From: Wenxinia marina DSM 24838
Lineage (GTDB): Bacteria; Pseudomonadota; Alphaproteobacteria; Rhodobacterales; Rhodobacteraceae
NCBI RefSeq assembly: GCF_000379485.1
Contig: NZ_KB902277.1
Span: forward strand, 248,001-312,000
Direction of reading: 5' to 3'
DNA: 64,000 nt
Part shown: positions 18,787 through 27,333 of the stretch, piece by piece
Layout of the letters: each line of letters starts with the position of its first letter
Numbering within the stretch: the stretch's first letter is position 1
Made by a program: the position numbers and the translations under genes
Notes under the pieces: generated by a model
Seen by the model: only the letters and a program-made list of their open reading frames with translations
Databases searched by the model: none
What the model was told of the DNA's origin: nothing

Positions 18787-19387
18787 ATCGAACGCGCCGC
18801 GGACGGATGGCCGCGAGGGTCGGCGCGCCGAGGTGCGACACCGGCCTCATGATCCTCCCCGACCCTGCGGCGCAGGCGCGACGTCCGCCGAAGGATTCTC
18901 CCCCGGCCGCGAAGACGCCAGGGGGAGGCGACGGGCATCCAGCGCCCGGCCGGTGTCATCCACGCAACTCGCTCTCGGCTCCGTCGGCCTGCCGGTCGCG
19001 GTGACCTCGTCAGCGCGCGTTCGCGGCCCACCGAGGCAGACGGCGCAATGCATGCAGGTGAGGGGCATCTTCGCTCTTCGTCATCGCAACTCGTCATCGC
19101 GACCGTCGGCGTCGGCGTTCTCGTCGCCGACGCCATCGTGCCGGCGCCGCCCCTGAGACATCTCTCGATCCCGCTCGACGGCACCCCGGTCGCGCCGGTC
19201 CCGGCGGATCTCGTGCCGCGCCTCGCCAGCACCACGCGCCCGCGGCCGCGCCGCCTGACCCTCTGCCAGTCGGGCGGGCACGGACCGGTCTCCGCTTCCC
19301 CCTGCCGCAAGGACTGGAGTGCCACGCGCTTGTCATCGACGCGCTTTAGGCGTCCGATGGACTCACAACGACAACAGGGAGACACCC
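18787..19387. other. 600 bp without a recognisable gene
   Basis: Several frames are open on both strands, but none has a family pattern or a convincing ribosome site. The segment 19078-19120 has repeated TCGTCATCGC and GTCGGCGTCGGCG words. It may hold a decayed gene or the promoter of the cpdB-like gene. Confidence 0.5.
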
Positions 19388-21346
19388 ATGGCCATCCGTC
19401 TGACCCGCCGCGGCTTCCTCGCCGGCACCTCGGCCGCGTTCGCGATGCACCCCTTCTCGGTCCGCGCCCAGGCCGGGCAGGCCCACCTGCGCCTGCTCGA
19501 GACGACCGACATCCACATGCACATCTGGCCCTACGACTACTACTCGGACCAGCCGGTCGATACGGTCGGCCTCGCCCGCACCGCCGCGCTGGTGGAGCAG
19601 ATCCGGTCCGAGGCGACGAACTCGCTCCTGCTCGACAACGGCGACTTCCTGCAGGGCAACCCGATGGGCGACTACATGGCCTACGAGAAGGGCATGGACG
19701 ACGAGACCGTCCATCCGATCATCGAGGCCTTCAACGTCCTGAACTACGACGCCGGCACCATCGGCAACCACGAGTTCAACTACGGGCTCGACTTCCTGAT
19801 GAAGTCCGTCGACGACGCCGCCTTCCCGATCGTGCTCGCCAACGTCGTCACCACGATGGGCGCCACGCCGCTCGAGGACGAGACGCTGGTCCCGCCCTAT
19901 GTCATCCTCGACCGCGAGCTGACCGACGGCTCGGGCGAGAGCTTCCCGATCCGGATCGGCCTCATCGGCTTCACCCCGCCGCAGATCATGACCTGGGACC
20001 GCCAGCACCTGGAAGGCCAGGTCGAGGTCCGCGACATCGTCGAGACCGCCCGCGCCTACATCCCCAGGATGCGCGAGGAAGGCGCCGAGATCATCGTCGC
20101 CCTCGCCCACTCGGGCATCGGCGCGGCCGAGCACGAGCCGATGATGGAGAACGCGGCGATCCCGCTGGCCGAGGTCGAGGGCATCGACGCCGTCCTCACC
20201 GGCCACAGCCACCTCGTCTTCCCCGGCCCCGACTACGCCGACTGGCCCGGCGTCGACGTCGAGGCCGGCACGATCGGCGGCAAGCCCGGCGTCATGGCCG
20301 GCTTCTGGGGCAGCCACATGGGCCTGATCGACCTGATGCTGGAGCGGGACGGCAATTCGTGGCGCGTCGCCGACGCGATGGTCGAGGCGCGGCCGATCTT
20401 CCAGCGCGAGGAAGACCGCTCGATCACCCCGCTCGTCGAGAACGTGGCCGCCGTCACCGAGGCGACCGAGGAAGAGCACGAGGCGACCCTCGCCTACGTC
20501 CGCGCCGAGGTCGGCCAGACCGACGCGCCGCTGCACTCCTACTTCGCGCTCGTCGCGGACGACCCGTCGGTGCAGATCGTCTCGAACGCGCAGCTCTGGT
20601 ACCTGGAGCAGCAACTGGCGGGCGGCGAGCACGCGGATCTGCCGCTCCTCTCCGCCGCGGCGCCGTTCAAGGCCGGCGGCCGGGGCGGCCCGGAATACTA
20701 CACCGACGTCGCCGCGGGGCCGGTCGCGATCAAGAACGTCGCCGACCTCTACCTCTATCCCAACACCGTCCGGGCGGTGCGGATCACCGGCCAGCAGGTG
20801 AAGGACTGGCTGGAGCGCTCGGCCGGCATGTTCAACCAGATCACGCCCGGCGAAGCGGACCAGGTCCTGCTGAACCCGGACTTCCCGTCCTACAATTTCG
20901 ACGTGATCGACGGCGTCAGCTACCAGATCGACCTCTCCCAGCCGAACCGGTTCGACCGCGACGGCAACGTTGTGAACGAGGGCGCGAACCGGATCGTCAA
21001 CCTCACCTACCAGGGCGAGCCGATCGACCCGGCCCAGGAGTTCGTCGTCGCGACGAACAACTACCGCGCCTCCGGCGGCGGCAACTTCCCCGGCGCCCAG
21101 GGCGACACGATCATCTTCGAGGGCCCGGACACCAACCGGGACGTGATCGTGCGCTACCTGAACGACCAGGGCACCGTCAGCCCCTCGGCCGACGGCAACT
21201 GGAGCTTCGCGCCGATGGAGGGGACCTCCGTCCTCTTCGACACCGGCCCCGGCGGCGCGCAGTACATGGAGGCGGTCCCGAACATCCGGATCGAGCCCGC
21301 CGGCGACGGCCCCGACGGCTTCGCCCGGTTCCGCATCCTGCTCTGA
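19388..21346 (+). CDS. cpdB: 2',3'-cyclic-nucleotide phosphodiesterase/3'-nucleotidase, Tat-exported
   Basis: A 652-residue periplasmic enzyme that opens 2',3'-cyclic nucleotides and then removes the 3' phosphate. A twin-arginine signal (LTRRGFLAGTSAAFA) is followed by the metallophosphatase motifs TTDIHMHIWPYDYY, DNGDFLQGNP, GNHEFNYGLDFL and TGHSHLVFPG. The second half is the 5'-nucleotidase substrate domain. The DYY and DTVGLARTAAL signature separates CpdB from UshA-type 5'-nucleotidases. The start was chosen for the Tat signal and an AGGGAG ribosome site. A TTCG-loop hairpin follows the stop. Confidence 0.93.
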   Translation: MAIRLTRRGFLAGTSAAFAMHPFSVRAQAGQAHLRLLETTDIHMHIWPYDYYSDQPVDTVGLARTAALVEQIRSEATNSLLLDNGDFLQGNPMGDYMAYEKGMDDETVHPIIEAFNVLNYDAGTIGNHEFNYGLDFLMKSVDDAAFPIVLANVVTTMGATPLEDETLVPPYVILDRELTDGSGESFPIRIGLIGFTPPQIMTWDRQHLEGQVEVRDIVETARAYIPRMREEGAEIIVALAHSGIGAAEHEPMMENAAIPLAEVEGIDAVLTGHSHLVFPGPDYADWPGVDVEAGTIGGKPGVMAGFWGSHMGLIDLMLERDGNSWRVADAMVEARPIFQREEDRSITPLVENVAAVTEATEEEHEATLAYVRAEVGQTDAPLHSYFALVADDPSVQIVSNAQLWYLEQQLAGGEHADLPLLSAAAPFKAGGRGGPEYYTDVAAGPVAIKNVADLYLYPNTVRAVRITGQQVKDWLERSAGMFNQITPGEADQVLLNPDFPSYNFDVIDGVSYQIDLSQPNRFDRDGNVVNEGANRIVNLTYQGEPIDPAQEFVVATNNYRASGGGNFPGAQGDTIIFEGPDTNRDVIVRYLNDQGTVSPSADGNWSFAPMEGTSVLFDTGPGGAQYMEAVPNIRIEPAGDGPDGFARFRILL

Positions 21347-21353
21347 CGACCAC

Positions 21354-21375
21354 GGGGCGGCCTTCGGGCCGCCCC
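21354..21375 (+). terminator. Hairpin after the cpdB-like gene
   Basis: GGGGCGGCC pairs perfectly with GGCCGCCCC around a TTCG tetraloop, eight bases after the stop. There is no run of T, so it may slow the polymerase or protect the mRNA end rather than act alone. Confidence 0.6.
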
Positions 21376-21424
21376 CACCCTCGGGCGGGACCATGCCATA
21401 TCATCTCGAAAGTGCGGTCGAGAG

Positions 21425-22216
21425 ATGACGTACCCCGCGGATTCGAGATTGCGCGACGGTCTGCTCGACCACCTCCCCGCCGACGAGATTCGAGCCGCGT
21501 TCGCACGGTCGCCGGGCAACGAGATGGCCAGCGGCAAGTTTCTCAACCCCGACAGCTCCGCCGCGCTCGCCGCGAACGGGTTCGGGTACTTCCTGAAGCG
21601 GCCCACCGACTTCCCCGCCATTCCCGGGCTCGTCGACGGCCCGGTGCGCTCGGTGCAGATCGAGCGCGAGATGCGGTTCCCGTGGAGGGGCGGGCGGCAT
21701 CCATGGCTGGACGCCGCGATCCGGACGGACCACGTCCTCGTCGGCGTCGAATCCAAGCGGTACGAACCCTATCGGCCCGGCAAGTCGGGGTCGTTCGCCG
21801 ACACCTACTGGACCCACGACTGGCCGGACGGGAGCCAACACTACCAGGCCGTGCGCGACGCCGTGCGTGAGGGCGGTTCGGGGTTCAGGCAGCTTGACGT
21901 GGCGCAGCTGTGCAAGCACGCGCTGGGCCTCGCGACCGAGGCCGGGCGGCTCGGCCTGCGCCCCGTCCTTCTCTACCTCTACGCCGAGCCGACGGCGTTC
22001 TCGGACGGACGGCCCGTCCTTCCGGAACGGCTGAGCCGCCATCGCCGGGAGGTGGCCGACTTTTCGCACCGGCTCGCCGGAGCGGAGCCGGTCTTCCACG
22101 CGATGACGTGGGACACCCTGCTGTCGATATGGGCAGCGAAGGGCGGTGCGGTCGCCGATCACGCGACCGCGGTCCGGGAGGTCTTCAGGCCAGCAAGGGC
22201 TGACGGGGCTGCATGA
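21425..22216 (+). CDS. PD-(D/E)XK nuclease-like protein, orphan
   Basis: 263 residues. The N-terminal half has GKFLNPDSSAALAANGFGYF, a pattern I associate with a small family of restriction-endonuclease-like proteins. A likely nuclease core is formed by Asp96 (WLDAAI), then Glu109 and Lys111 (VGVESKRYEPY), i.e. D-x12-E-x-K after a hydrophobic strand. A later helix (LCKHALGLATEAGR) and strand (RPVLLYLYAEP) fit the fold. No methylase, ATPase or specificity gene is nearby. The nuclease fold is inferred; substrate and role are unknown. Confidence 0.65.
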   Translation: MTYPADSRLRDGLLDHLPADEIRAAFARSPGNEMASGKFLNPDSSAALAANGFGYFLKRPTDFPAIPGLVDGPVRSVQIEREMRFPWRGGRHPWLDAAIRTDHVLVGVESKRYEPYRPGKSGSFADTYWTHDWPDGSQHYQAVRDAVREGGSGFRQLDVAQLCKHALGLATEAGRLGLRPVLLYLYAEPTAFSDGRPVLPERLSRHRREVADFSHRLAGAEPVFHAMTWDTLLSIWAAKGGAVADHATAVREVFRPARADGAA

Positions 22217-22322
22217 GGCCGCCGTCGAACCGCCGATCAACGATCGGCCGTTCCGATGGACTTCGCCGCCCGCTGCCTCTACCTCCGGTGCCGACCGTTG
22301 CAAAAGATCCGGGAGCCCGCAC

Positions 22323-23621
22323 ATGGCCATCTCCGACATCGCCGCCCGCGGCGTCGCCCTCATCGGCGCGGCCGCGATCCGCGCCCGCCGCTTCACCCGA
22401 CACGACGGCCCGCCCGCCGTCGGCGGCGCCCCGGACATCCCCGAGGCGCGCAAGCAGCGGGTGATGACGCTGAAGATGCCGACGGCGAAGGGCTGGGAGG
22501 GCGACCATCGCCCCACGCCCGCACCGGGCCTGAAGGTCACCGCCTTCGCCCGCGACCTGCAGCACCCGCGCTGGATCGAGGTCCTGCCGAACGGCGACAC
22601 GCTCGTGGCCGAGGCGATTCCCGCCCGCGGCAAGCCGAAATCGGCCTTCGACTACGCCGCGCAGGTGACGATGGCCCGCGCGGGCGCGATGGGCACCTCG
22701 GCAAACCGGATCACCCTGTACCGCGGCCTCAAGGACGGCGTCGCGCAGGAGCGGCACACCTTCCGCGAGGGGCTGAACCAGCCCTTCGGCATGGCGCTGG
22801 TGAACGGCACCTTCTACGTCGGCAACACCGACGGCGTCCTCGCCTTCGACCACGCCGAGGGCGCCACGCGGCTGCAGGGCCCCGGCCGCCCGGTCGCCAG
22901 CTTCAAGCCCGGCGGCCACTGGACCCGCTCCCTCCTCGCCTCGCCGGACGGGACGAAGCTGTATGCCGGCGTCGGCTCGCTGTCGAACATCGGCGACATG
23001 GGCATGGAGGCCGAGGAGGACCGCGCCGCGATCCACGAGATCGACCTCGCCACCGGCACCCAGCGCATCTTCGCCGGCGGACTGCGGAACCCCGTCGGCC
23101 TCGCCTGGGAGCCGTCGACCGGTGCCCTCTGGACCGTGGTGAACGAACGCGACGGCCTCGGCGACGAGACGCCGCCCGACTACCTGACGAGCGTCAAGGA
23201 CGGCGCCTTCTACGGCTGGCCCTGGTGCTACTGGGACCGCGTGGTGGACGACCGCGTGCCGGCGAACCCCGAAATGGTGGCCAAGGCGCTGACGCCGGAC
23301 TACGCGCTCGGCGGCCACACCGCCTGCCTCGGCCTCGCCTGGGTGCCGGAGGGGACGCTGCCGGGCGTGCCGGCGGGCATGGCGATCGGGCAGCACGGCT
23401 CGTGGAACCGCGCCACCCTGTCGGGCTACCGCGTCATCCACGTGCCGTTCTCGGACGGCAAGCCGTCCGGTCCGCCGCGCGACCTGCTGACCGGATTCCT
23501 GTCGGAGGACGAGAAGTGGTCCTACGGCCGCCCGGTCGGTGTGGCGGTCGGCGCGGACGCCCGGTCGCTTCTGGTCGCGGACGACGTGGGCAACGTGATC
23601 TGGCGCATCGCGGGCGCCTGA
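22323..23621 (+). CDS. PQQ-dependent sugar dehydrogenase-like protein (sorbosone dehydrogenase family)
   Basis: A 432-residue beta-propeller protein. After a short weakly hydrophobic start come the blades [52 protein letters not shown] and [12 protein letters not shown]. They are followed by the family signature [16 protein letters not shown]. The fold is that of soluble glucose dehydrogenase and L-sorbosone dehydrogenase, which oxidise sugars in the periplasm using PQQ and calcium. I chose the ATG after a GGGAG ribosome site. A classic signal peptide is not obvious, so location is uncertain. The preferred sugar is unknown. Confidence 0.85.
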   Translation: MAISDIAARGVALIGAAAIRARRFTRHDGPPAVGGAPDIPEARKQRVMTLKMPTAKGWEGDHRPTPAPGLKVTAFARDLQHPRWIEVLPNGDTLVAEAIPARGKPKSAFDYAAQVTMARAGAMGTSANRITLYRGLKDGVAQERHTFREGLNQPFGMALVNGTFYVGNTDGVLAFDHAEGATRLQGPGRPVASFKPGGHWTRSLLASPDGTKLYAGVGSLSNIGDMGMEAEEDRAAIHEIDLATGTQRIFAGGLRNPVGLAWEPSTGALWTVVNERDGLGDETPPDYLTSVKDGAFYGWPWCYWDRVVDDRVPANPEMVAKALTPDYALGGHTACLGLAWVPEGTLPGVPAGMAIGQHGSWNRATLSGYRVIHVPFSDGKPSGPPRDLLTGFLSEDEKWSYGRPVGVAVGADARSLLVADDVGNVIWRIAGA

Positions 23622-23643
23622 GGCGCTTCAGCTTCGGTTAATC

Positions 23644-23678
23644 CCCCGGTGCGATGGTGCGGGCGACTCGCACCGGGG
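23644..23678 (+). promoter_or_regulatory. Perfect 11-bp hairpin covering the ribosome site of the chemoreceptor gene
   Basis: CCCCGGTGCGA (23644-23654) pairs perfectly with TCGCACCGGGG (23668-23678) across a 13-base loop. The second arm contains the only good Shine-Dalgarno match (GGGG) and ends seven bases before the ATG at 23686. It follows a stop codon by about 20 bp, so it could also act as a weak terminator for the upstream gene. Confidence 0.5.
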
Positions 23679-23685
23679 TAACTGC

Positions 23686-25035
23686 ATGTTCCTGTTCCGC
23701 AACCGGGCCGACGCGCCCGACACGATTGACAATTCCGATGCCGCGCTGCTCAGCATGGTCGACGCCACCCAGGCCGTCATCCATTTCAAGCCGGACGGCA
23801 CGATCCTCAAGGCCAACAAGAACTTCTGCGACGCCCTCGGCTATCGCGAGGACGAGATCGTGGGCCGCCATCACTCGATCTTCGTCGAGGAGGCGTTCAA
23901 GGACAGCGAGCATTATCGCGACTTCTGGACCCGGCTTCAGTCGGGCGAGGCGATCTCCGACAGCTTCCCCCGCAAGACGAAGTCGGGCGGCCGGATCTGG
24001 ATCCAGGCAACCTACGCGCCGGTGCGGGACGGGAACGGGACCATCGATCGGGTCGTCAAGGTCGCCAGCGACGTGACCTTCCGGCTGGAACTCGTCACCA
24101 ACCTCGCCCGCGGTCTCTACCACCTGCGCGAGGGCGACCTGACCCACCGCCTGCCCGACAGCGACGTGCAGGAAATGTCCAAGCTGATCCGCGCCTACAA
24201 CGAAGCCGCCGATCAGATCGGCGCCATGGTCGGACGCGTGGCCGGGATCGCCGGGCGGATCGACGACCGGGCCGCCTCGCTGGGAACGGCCGCGAACAAC
24301 CTGTCCAACCGGACCGAGACACAGGCCGCCACGCTGGAGCAGACGGCGGCGGCGGTGCACGAGCTGACCTCCGGCGCCTCGACCGCCGCGCGGACCGCCC
24401 GCGACGTCACCGACGCGGCGCGCGAGACGCGCAAGGCCGCCGAGGGCAGCGACGAGCTGGTGCGCAAGGTCACGATGGCGATGGATCAGATCAAGACCTC
24501 GTCCGAGAAGATTTCGCAGATCGTCAAGGTGATCGACGACATCGCCTTCCAGACCAACCTCCTCGCCCTCAACGCGGGGGTCGAGGCGGCCCGCGCGGGA
24601 GAGGCGGGCCGCGGCTTCGCCGTCGTCGCGTCCGAAGTGCGCGGACTGGCGCAGCGCTCGTCGGAGTCCGCGCGGGAGATCAAGGGTCTGATCGACGAAA
24701 GCGCCGGCCACGTCACCCAGGGCGTGGACCTCGTCGCCGAGGCGAGCAGCGAACTGAACCGCATCTTCAAGGGCGTCGGAGCCATTTCGGACCGCGTGGG
24801 CGAGGTCTCGGCCACCCTGACGGAGCAATCGACGACCCTGGCCGAGATCAACGCCGCCATCGGCGAGCTGGACAGCGTCACCCAGAACAATGCGGCGATG
24901 GTGCAGGACACGGCACAGACCAGCCAGCTGCTCAACGACGACAGCGGCGCCCTGGCGGACGAGGTGAGACGCTTCAAGTTCCACCCCGCCGCGCAGTCCG
25001 ATAACGCGGCACTGCCCCAGCGTCTGGCGAGCTGA
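23686..25035 (+). CDS. Soluble PAS-domain methyl-accepting chemotaxis protein
   Basis: A 449-residue receptor with no membrane helix, so probably cytoplasmic. A PAS domain covers about 20-135 ([25 protein letters not shown] is its core). A short linker ([20 protein letters not shown]-like) follows, then a long coiled-coil signalling domain. The hairpin tip that binds CheA and CheW reads [20 protein letters not shown] with [17 protein letters not shown]. The PAS domain may bind a small ligand, heme or flavin; this cannot be decided here. No other chemotaxis gene is adjacent, though an orphan FliG lies 10 kb away. Confidence 0.95.
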   Translation: MFLFRNRADAPDTIDNSDAALLSMVDATQAVIHFKPDGTILKANKNFCDALGYREDEIVGRHHSIFVEEAFKDSEHYRDFWTRLQSGEAISDSFPRKTKSGGRIWIQATYAPVRDGNGTIDRVVKVASDVTFRLELVTNLARGLYHLREGDLTHRLPDSDVQEMSKLIRAYNEAADQIGAMVGRVAGIAGRIDDRAASLGTAANNLSNRTETQAATLEQTAAAVHELTSGASTAARTARDVTDAARETRKAAEGSDELVRKVTMAMDQIKTSSEKISQIVKVIDDIAFQTNLLALNAGVEAARAGEAGRGFAVVASEVRGLAQRSSESAREIKGLIDESAGHVTQGVDLVAEASSELNRIFKGVGAISDRVGEVSATLTEQSTTLAEINAAIGELDSVTQNNAAMVQDTAQTSQLLNDDSGALADEVRRFKFHPAAQSDNAALPQRLAS

Positions 25036-25238
25036 CCCGCGTTGGTTCGAATGCAACTCGGCGGGAGCTGGACGGAACGATGAGACGATGCGTCGGACGG
25101 AGAGTCGAAGCGCCCGCAGGCGCGCGGCGGGCATTCGGGCTGACGCTCAGGCAAAGGCCCCGGGCCGCTGGCGGAGTCCCGCGTTCAGCTCAGCAGCTGC
25201 CCGCCGCACTTGCCTGACCGCCGGCGGCCTGAACGACG

Positions 25239-25272
25239 AAAGGGGCCGCCCGCACGGGCGACCCCTTCCCTT
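25239..25272 (+). terminator. Terminator-like hairpin downstream of the chemoreceptor gene
   Basis: AAGGGG, CGCCCG and their partners CGGGCG, CCCCTT form a stem with one mismatch and a two-base loop, followed on the plus strand by CCCTTCC. It lies 200 bp past the receptor stop. Confidence 0.5.
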
Positions 25273-25409
25273 CCGGCTCCGTGAGTGGCGGCCCCGCCGC
25301 GGTCGGTGCTGCCGGACCTGCGGGACTTGGGTTGCGGGCCTGGCGGCCCCCGGTCGGGTTATCCCGACTCCGGTGCGGCCTCGCCCGTCGCAACGCTGTG
25401 TCACGCGGC

Positions 25410-25556
25410 TCAGAACGTCTCCAGCCGCAGCTCGGGGTTGCAGTAGCTGCCGTCGTGGGTGCCGACCCAGACGTCGAGGATGCCGTTCGACGGACGGGTT
25501 AGGACGATCCGCGGCTCCATGTTGCCGTTGTCGTCGTCATCCGAATACCGGTTCGC
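25410..25556 (-). pseudogene. C-terminal fragment of an exported-protein-like gene
   Basis: The last 48 codons read as a plausible protein tail: SDDDDNGNMEPRIVL, then PSNGILDVWVGTHDGSYC and a stop. Acidic loop, beta strand and WVGT turn of this kind end several secreted proteins of alphaproteobacteria. There is no upstream part: the frame runs back into the trigger factor terminator. A short gene starting inside the fragment cannot be excluded. Most likely it is debris of a gene whose 5' part is gone. Confidence 0.35.
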
Positions 25557-25587
25557 CGAGCCTTCCGAACCAGGACGGACACCGGCC

Positions 25588-25627
25588 GGAAAAGGAAACG
25601 GCCGCGCCCCCGGGGGGCGCGGCCGTT
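25588..25627 (-). terminator. Intrinsic terminator of the trigger factor gene
   Basis: On the minus strand AACGGCCGCGCCCC pairs perfectly with GGGGCGCGGCCGTT over 14 bp with a three-base loop, followed by TCCTTTTCC. It begins 33 bp past the tig stop. Confidence 0.88.
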
Positions 25628-25659
25628 CCTCGATCAAGGTCGGAGAGCGTCCGGGCGGA

Positions 25660-26991
25660 TCACTCCTCCTCAAGCTTCTCCACCGCGGCCTGCAGCTCGT
25701 CCTTCGTCACCGACTTCTCGCTGACCTTCGCGTTCTCGAAGATGTGGTCGACGACCTTGTCCTCGAAGATCGGCGCCTGGATCTGCTGGCGGGCGGCCGC
25801 GTTCTGCTGGACGTATTCGAAGAACTGCCGCTCCTGCCCGCGATACTGCCGGGCCTGCGTCAGGATCGCCTGGGTGAGCTCGCTGTCGGTCACCTTGACC
25901 TCGGCCTTCTGGCCGACGTCGGCCAGCAGCAGGCCCAGCTTCACGCGGCGCTCGGCCAGCTTGCGGTGCTCGTCCGTCGGCTCGATCTTTTCGTGGTCGT
26001 GGCCGTGGTGGTCGGGATGCTCCTCGTGCCACAGCTGGTGGGCGATCTGGTTCGCCTCGGCGTCCACCAGGCTCGGCGGCAGCTCGAACGAGACCGCCTC
26101 GTCCAGCCGGTCGAGCAGCGTGCGCTTGGCCACCGCGCGCGACGCGCCGGCATACTCCGTCACCAGCCGCTCGCGGATCTGGCCCTTCAGCGCCTCGAGG
26201 TCGTCGGCGCCGAACTGCTTGGCGAGATCGTCGTCGATCTCGGCCGCCTTCGGCGCCTTCACCGCCTTCACGGTGCAGGAGAAGACGGCTTCCTTCCCGG
26301 CCAGATGCTGCGCCTGGTAGTTTTCGGGGAAGGTCACCGTGACGTCCTTCTCCTCGCCCTCCTTCACGCCGACGAGGCCGTCCTCGAAGCCGGGGATGAA
26401 CGAGTTGGAGCCCAGGACCAGCGGGTAATCCTCGGCGGCGCCGCCCTCGAAGGGCTCGCCGTCGACCTTGCCGACAAAGTCGATCACGACCTGGTCGCCG
26501 TCCTTGGCCTTGGAGCCCTTCTTGCGGTCCTCGAAGCTCTGCGCGCTCTCGGCCAGGCTCTTCAGCGCGTCGTCGACCGCGGCGTCGTCGGGCTCGACCG
26601 TCAGGCGCTCGATCTCGATGGTGGAGAAGTCGACGTCCGGCACCTGGGGCAGCGTCTCGTAGGCGACGGTCACGTCGACGTCGTCGCCTTCCTTCCAGTC
26701 GTCGTTGGCCATCTTGACCTCGGGCTGCATGGCCGGGCGGTCGCCCGACTGCTCGAGGTGGCCCTGCAGGGCGCCGTCGATGCTCTCCTGCATCGCCTCG
26801 CCGAGGAGGCGGGGGCCGTACTGCTTCTTCAGGAGAGACAGCGGCACCTTGCCCTTGCGAAAGCCCTTCATAGCGATGTCGGGCTGCGCTTCCTTCAGCT
26901 TCTGGGTGACCTTGTCCTCCAGCTCGGCCGCGGTCACCTTGATCGCGTAGCCGCGCTTCAGTCCGTCGTTCAGGGTCTCGGTGACCTGCAT
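25660..26991 (-). CDS. tig: Trigger factor
   Basis: A 443-residue ribosome-bound chaperone. The ribosome-docking motif is GFRKGKVP (about 43-50). The FKBP-type proline isomerase domain is near 155-240 ([20 protein letters not shown] and [15 protein letters not shown]). A long helical C-terminal domain follows, with a histidine-rich insert ([13 protein letters not shown]) that might bind metal. The start [13 protein letters not shown] is the family start. It lies about 150 bp downstream of tRNA-Leu on the same strand, and its own terminator follows. Confidence 0.96.
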   Translation of the reverse strand: MQVTETLNDGLKRGYAIKVTAAELEDKVTQKLKEAQPDIAMKGFRKGKVPLSLLKKQYGPRLLGEAMQESIDGALQGHLEQSGDRPAMQPEVKMANDDWKEGDDVDVTVAYETLPQVPDVDFSTIEIERLTVEPDDAAVDDALKSLAESAQSFEDRKKGSKAKDGDQVVIDFVGKVDGEPFEGGAAEDYPLVLGSNSFIPGFEDGLVGVKEGEEKDVTVTFPENYQAQHLAGKEAVFSCTVKAVKAPKAAEIDDDLAKQFGADDLEALKGQIRERLVTEYAGASRAVAKRTLLDRLDEAVSFELPPSLVDAEANQIAHQLWHEEHPDHHGHDHEKIEPTDEHRKLAERRVKLGLLLADVGQKAEVKVTDSELTQAILTQARQYRGQERQFFEYVQQNAAARQQIQAPIFEDKVVDHIFENAKVSEKSVTKDELQAAVEKLEEE

Positions 26992-27145
26992 CTCTCGGCG
27001 TCCTTCGTCGTGTCTGTCGGGCATGGGGCGAAAGCCGCGGCGAGCGCGGCCCGGAAAGGATGGAGGGCCTTCTATGCGGGGCCTCCCTGCGGCGCAAGGG
27101 GGCGTCCGAACCGGATCGCGGCGGACCGGACGCCGGGCCGCCGAG

Positions 27146-27230
27146 TGGTGCGGGTGAAGGGACTCGAACCCCCACGCCTTGCGGCGCCAGAACCTAAATC
27201 TGGTGCGTCTACCAGTTCCGCCACACCCGC
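27146..27230 (-). tRNA. tRNA-Leu (anticodon TAG)
   Basis: The minus strand folds as a class II tRNA. The acceptor GCGGGTG pairs with CACCCGC, followed by discriminator A and an encoded CCA. The D-arm region is GGCGGAACTGGTAGACGC. The anticodon stem CCAGA/TCTGG encloses the loop TTTAGGT (anticodon TAG). A long variable arm precedes the T arm GGGGGTTCGAGTCCC. It reads CUA leucine codons. Confidence 0.97.
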
Positions 27231-27333
27231 ATGGGCCGGGGCTTAGCAAAGCCGCGGGCGCGCGGCGAGAGAAAAGCGGGGCGATGGCCGGCCAGCGCCC
27301 AGCTTGCGTGACGAGCGGTCCCGCCGCGCGACG

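Larger units (their letters stand above)
25036..25659. other. Gap between the chemoreceptor and trigger factor genes
   Basis: These 624 bp between convergent genes hold two strong hairpins (25239-25272 and 25588-25627) and the remnant of a coding sequence on the minus strand (25410-25556). I see nothing else. Confidence 0.6.

Noticed and set aside
18833-19156. Small genes in the gap before the cpdB-like gene
   Set aside because: No ribosome site, family pattern or conserved motif on either strand.
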